Below, piece after piece: positions 60,751 to 64,000 of a stretch of DNA of 64,000 nt (position 1 is the first letter of the stretch; each line of letters starts with the position of its first letter). The notes under the pieces were generated by a model. It saw only the letters and a list, made by a program, of their open reading frames with translations, was not told the origin of the DNA and did not search any database. Origin of the DNA: Sporobacter termitidis DSM 10068 (lineage in GTDB: Bacteria > Bacillota > Clostridia > Oscillospirales > Oscillospiraceae); contig NZ_FQXV01000007.1 of the NCBI RefSeq assembly GCF_900130065.1, positions 1 to 64,000 on the forward strand, read 5' to 3'. Both the position numbers and the translations under genes were made by a program.

Positions 60751-61737
60751 TTATTTGAAATAAATCTTGCTTTGCTTTCTGACTTCGTCCATGATGCAGT
60801 CGTTGACCCCCGGGAAGATACTGCCCTCGCCGCCGTATGTAAGGCATGGGATGAACATGCCGCCCTCGCGGTAATCACGGCAGGCCCTGGCGACCTCGTC
60901 CCGGACGACCTTTTCGTCCCAATCGCGGCGGTCAACAATCGAGGCGTCGATACCGCCCATGAGGACAAGCTTGTAATCGGTATCTTTCTTGACCTGCTGG
61001 ATATCGTTGGAGGGAAGAATCCCTTCCCAGATATCGATACCGATATCCACCATATCCTTGGCGATGGGCTGGCAGAAGCTGTCGGCGTGATGCATGGCGA
61101 TGATGTCATGCTTTTTTATGAGGCTGTAGATTTCTCTGGTAGGTTCCTTATAGAACTCGCGCCAGACATCGGGCGCCATAAACAGCGCGTGCTTGGAGCC
61201 CCAATCGTCATGGAACATGATCACATCGGGACGCAGGTTATCAATGAGGAGCTGGATTTGTTTCTTCTTGAAATTCTTGATGGCGCCGATCAGATCATGC
61301 ATCGCTTCCGGCTCCTCCAGCAGGTTGCAGAGCGTGTCCTCAAAGCCCATCAGGAAGTGGCTTGACTCGAAGATGCCCGTCACGTTCCAGACCATCACGA
61401 ACTTGCCTTCGGCCCGGACCTTCTCCGCGTCGGCCCTGGCCTGCGTCCAGTCCAGCTTCAGGCTGTCCAGGTCAGGGAACTTGACGTAATCGCGCCACTT
61501 GGTCACATCGCGGACAACCTTGGTTTTGTCGTTGACAATGGGCATGGCGCCGGGCTCTTCCTCGCCCCAGAAAAGCGTCACCCCGAGGGGGTTCACCGCG
61601 GTCTGTCCGGGTGTCAGCGGATACATATAGTAAAAAATCGGGTCCCATACCTGCGGGAAGGGTTCCCACTCGTTGACAAACGCATCCGGCTTGCCGTTTT
61701 CCAATGTTTCAAGTACATTTTCCTTCAAGGATAACAC
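60751..61737 (-). CDS. URO-D (uroporphyrinogen decarboxylase-like) family protein
   Basis: A 328-residue TIM-barrel protein of the URO-D superfamily. It is not a heme enzyme: the R-Q-A-G-R substrate motif of HemE is absent. H-H-A-D-S-F-C (about 210-216) resembles the His/Cys zinc ligands of MtaA/CmuA-type methyltransferases, and G-G-I-D near 265 is shared. A role in methyl transfer from a methylated compound is plausible. I start at the GTG lying 7 bases after AAGGAGG; the ATG two codons upstream abuts the site. An AT-rich promoter (TATAAT-like near 61790) precedes it. Confidence 0.75.
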   Translation of the reverse strand: MLSLKENVLETLENGKPDAFVNEWEPFPQVWDPIFYYMYPLTPGQTAVNPLGVTLFWGEEEPGAMPIVNDKTKVVRDVTKWRDYVKFPDLDSLKLDWTQARADAEKVRAEGKFVMVWNVTGIFESSHFLMGFEDTLCNLLEEPEAMHDLIGAIKNFKKKQIQLLIDNLRPDVIMFHDDWGSKHALFMAPDVWREFYKEPTREIYSLIKKHDIIAMHHADSFCQPIAKDMVDIGIDIWEGILPSNDIQQVKKDTDYKLVLMGGIDASIVDRRDWDEKVVRDEVARACRDYREGGMFIPCLTYGGEGSIFPGVNDCIMDEVRKQSKIYFK

Positions 61738-61913
61738 AGACATTCCTCCTTCGTATAAAAAAATCGAGCAGGCAGTATCTTACAGTAAAATTATAATAAC
61801 GCACATAACATCATTTGTAAATATCAATTTATTTGTCAGATATGACAAGTAGGTTATCGTCAAATGTCGAAGCCGCTTTCAAAGCATCGCATTGCCGCCG
61901 GGAAGGATGGGTT

Positions 61914-62130
61914 AGCCCGCCTTTCTCAGCGGGCTCAGGTCGATAAAGCCCTTTGGGCTTTATCGACAAGGGGGTGCATGCAGCGCGCTCAGCCGCGCGC
62001 TGCATGAGAAGTGTCACTCCGGAGGCGCATGTCCTCCTGCGTGACAAATTTTCAATTTATTTGCCGCTCCGGCGGCAAACTCTGCGAGGCTTTGCCCTCT
62101 GTAAGAGGGTTTTTTGACAAGCTGAGCCCG
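61914..62130 (-). repeat. ~190-bp repeat, copy B
   Basis: Inverted counterpart of copy A, with a 17-base insert (a CCCTC/GAGGG hairpin near 62096-62112). The unit GCCCGYCTTTCTCAGYGGGCT occurs at both of its ends (61915 and 62126), the second overlapping the stop codon of the FtsX gene. Confidence 0.8.
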
Positions 62131-62136
62131 TCTTTC

Positions 62137-63675
62137 TCAGTGGGCTGATATTACCGCTTTCGGTTTCGGCTTCGTCATGTTCAGCGATGTAACGGTCACG
62201 CTCAGGGCCGTGCCGCCCAGGACCGCTAAAGCCGCGAGCAGGACGTTTCCGGCGCTCAAGCCGTATTGCAGGTCCACCCGGTCCGCTGAAACCTTATCGA
62301 TGACAGGATTGAGCTGGTAATCCTGCTTAACAATATATGTCTCCTCCGTCCCCCTGGGAGACGCGAGCTTTTCCGCGATGTCCCCGGCGCCGTTTGCCAG
62401 AGCGCCGGACAAAAGCGCGGCAAGAGCGAGCGCCAGGGCGGCAAGCATCACGTTTTCAAGCGCCATCTGCAGCACGATTTGCCGCCGGCGTACGCCAAGC
62501 GATATCAGGGCGCCCAGCTCACGCTTCCTGTCCTTTGTCCACATATTCAGGATCAATCCCAGCAGCACAATGCAGCCGGCAACGACCGCCGCCACGAGGA
62601 CCGCCGCGGCGATGCCCATGTTTGTCAAAGGCTTTGCGGCGGCCCGATACGCCGAGTCGTCCGGTTTTATCGTAAAATATTTCGGATCAAGCTCCCTGAG
62701 CGATTTTACCGCGGACATGGCGGCGTCCAGATTTTCAGGATCGTCCACAAAAAACGTGGCGGCTTCGAACTGCGCGCCGTCCGCGGCCGGATAACCCATA
62801 AAGCTTTTTACGGCCGAATCGATCTGATTCAGCGCGTATAAGTCGCAGAAGATCATATTCTCCGCGAAGTCGATTTCAAGCGTATTGGCAATTTTCTCAC
62901 CGCTTTGAGCTGTCAAAACCGACGGCTCCTGTTCAAAATTAATATCGAACAGTCCCACGATCTCCAGCGCCGCCGGTTCTCCTATCGCCTTATTCGGATC
63001 GTCGGCAGGTATGTAGATCCCGTCTCTGGCTTCAACGGTGATCGTGTCTCCCACAGACAGCCGGTTTCTCTGGGCCAGCGCGGTCGATATGACCGCTTTG
63101 TACCTGTCGCCTTCCCCGATCTGCCTTCCCCGGGAGAGGGTAAACGCGCCGATCCTGAAGGAATCGTAGAGCGCGCTGTCGTTGCAGCCATATATATTCG
63201 CGTTGCGCGTCATCACCCTATACCAATCCAGCGTCATGCCCATCTTCCGCTGCGCGGGACTGATATCGCCGGGATTTGCCGCGTACCTTTGATACATATC
63301 CGCATATACTCCGGGCCGGAATTCAAGATCCGCCCATAAAGCCATCCGATATGACGCGTAATAATCCGTTACATGGTTTATTTTCAGGATTTTGTCGATG
63401 AGCCCGGCGTCAATGGGCGGCCCGGTGTAGACCGAATACGCCTGTCCCTGGGCACCGTATTCCATTTTCTGCAGGGCCACGTCGGCGGCGTTGATTTTCA
63501 GGATGAAACTGCTGCACAAGCTTTTGCGCAGGGCGTCTTTCGCATTATCCGCGCTGGACTTTATCATAAGCCCCAGCAACGCGAATACCGCTATCACAAA
63601 CATGATCGCGAACAGCAACAGGCTCCGCCCCCGTTTGCGCGTGATGTACAGCCATGCTCTCCTGACGGTTGACAC
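62137..63675 (-). CDS. FtsX-family (MacB-like) ABC transporter permease
   Basis: A 512-residue permease. There is one membrane segment near 19-38 and a large extracytoplasmic domain (about 45-345). Three segments follow at about 352-378, 405-432 and 476-496, the standard FtsX topology. The sequence between segments 2 and 3 (R-K-R-E-L-G-A-L-I-S-L-G-V-R-R-R-Q-I) is the coupling helix. An ATPase partner would be expected next door, but none is in the window; it may lie beyond the right edge. GTG is the start, after AGGGGG. Confidence 0.85.
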   Translation of the reverse strand: MSTVRRAWLYITRKRGRSLLLFAIMFVIAVFALLGLMIKSSADNAKDALRKSLCSSFILKINAADVALQKMEYGAQGQAYSVYTGPPIDAGLIDKILKINHVTDYYASYRMALWADLEFRPGVYADMYQRYAANPGDISPAQRKMGMTLDWYRVMTRNANIYGCNDSALYDSFRIGAFTLSRGRQIGEGDRYKAVISTALAQRNRLSVGDTITVEARDGIYIPADDPNKAIGEPAALEIVGLFDINFEQEPSVLTAQSGEKIANTLEIDFAENMIFCDLYALNQIDSAVKSFMGYPAADGAQFEAATFFVDDPENLDAAMSAVKSLRELDPKYFTIKPDDSAYRAAAKPLTNMGIAAAVLVAAVVAGCIVLLGLILNMWTKDRKRELGALISLGVRRRQIVLQMALENVMLAALALALAALLSGALANGAGDIAEKLASPRGTEETYIVKQDYQLNPVIDKVSADRVDLQYGLSAGNVLLAALAVLGGTALSVTVTSLNMTKPKPKAVISAH

Positions 63676-63852
63676 TCTGAGGCCCCCTTCAGCTCAAGGA
63701 TGAGAATATCTCTTTCGGCTTCATTGTGATAACGATAGCCGAGGATACTCCCGTAGAAACCGCGATGATCAAAATTTTACATATTATAACACTATTGTCT
63801 ACATATTACAACACAATGCGCCTTGGAACCAAAAAACGGCACATGAGAAAGA

Positions 63853-63890
63853 ACCTGCCGTCAAATGACGACAGGTCCTTCCGCTTTTCT
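63853..63890 (-). terminator. Hairpin after the partial gene at the right edge
   Basis: ACCTGYCGTCA / TGACGRCAGGT around a short loop, followed on the minus strand by TCTTTCTC. Positioned 17 bases after a stop codon. Confidence 0.6.
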
Positions 63891-63892
63891 TA

Positions 63893-64000
63893 TTAGTATT
63901 TACCGAAATTTTCACCGCCTGCGGAAACGGCGGCTTTTGCCGCCGGCATGGCGGGAATACTTTTCATATCGGCAGTCCTGGGCGCTGGACTCGCCGCCGC
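63893..64000 (-). CDS. C-terminal end of an unidentified protein (runs off the window)
   Basis: Thirty-five codons reading in from the right edge, Ala/Pro-rich, ending G-G-E-N-F-G-K-Y then TAA at 63893-63895. A terminator-like hairpin follows. The piece is too short to identify. Confidence 0.4.
   Translation of the reverse strand, partial: AAASPAPRTADMKSIPAMPAAKAAVSAGGENFGKY

Overview
The window is a 64-kb piece of a GC-rich, low-mobility chromosome from an endospore-forming Clostridia lineage, most likely close to the Oscillospiraceae/Ruminococcaceae. The evidence is inference from gene content: strong AGGAGG-type ribosome sites, a Firmicute-type L10 (rplJ) leader, sporulation-associated proteins (BofA, a YtvI/AI-2E type protein, a BofC-like protein), RNase J, PBP1A, YitT, and a CarB most like those of Clostridia. 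No tRNA, rRNA, phage, transposase or CRISPR array was found.

Layout. 0.7-5.7 kb (minus strand): BofA, then an ABC-2 exporter (ATPase plus permease) sandwiched between two CPBP intramembrane proteases, then two very small genes. 5.7-6.0 kb: an orphan, independently terminated structured RNA candidate. 6.6-11.6 kb: a divergent topoisomerase-IV-like pair (ParE/ParC type) separated by a YCII protein and repeats. 11.6-14.5 kb: LUD-domain protein, a transglutaminase-like lipoprotein lacking the catalytic Cys, a DivIVA-like protein and a lone fumarase beta subunit. 14.6-15.8 kb: XRE regulator and HD-GYP protein, divergent. 16-24.7 kb: a complete arginine cluster argG-H-C-J-B-D-F with an ArgR-type operator. 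25-28.4 kb: XpaC-TelA-LemA-like-TPM cluster. 28.9-32.7 kb: rpe, recR, rnj, Spx/ArsC. 32.9-34.7 kb: a decayed methyltransferase, a GNAT, and an Erm-type rRNA methylase with a leader peptide carrying an R-L-R motif. 34.9-40.7 kb: MarR regulator, carA, and a carB fused in frame to a DapF domain. 41-42 kb: rplJ-rplL. 42.4-47.7 kb: SurA-like foldase, 6S-like RNA, DUF1292, BofC-like and PBP1A. 47.8-50.3 kb: hom-lysC. 50.5-53.1 kb: YtvI-like, two half-size TSUP permeases, ruvX. 53.5-56.9 kb: pyruvate carboxylase. 57-64 kb: broken GNAT, YitT, two tandem esterases, a URO-D protein between inverted copies of a ~200-bp repeat, an FtsX-type permease and the tail of one more gene.

Functional links: carAB supplies carbamoyl phosphate to the ArgF made by the arg cluster, and both loci carry similar ArgR-like operators. 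hom and lysC form the aspartate-family entry. Pyruvate carboxylase supplies oxaloacetate to that family. Intergenic space is heavily colonised by at least four families of short GC-rich palindromic repeats, several of them inside the arg cluster.

The most interesting items are the CarB-DapF fusion in which both DapF catalytic cysteines are replaced, the Erm gene with an RLR leader and attenuator, the unassigned structured RNA at about 5.75-5.97 kb, and the module flanked by inverted repeats at 59.5-62.1 kb.
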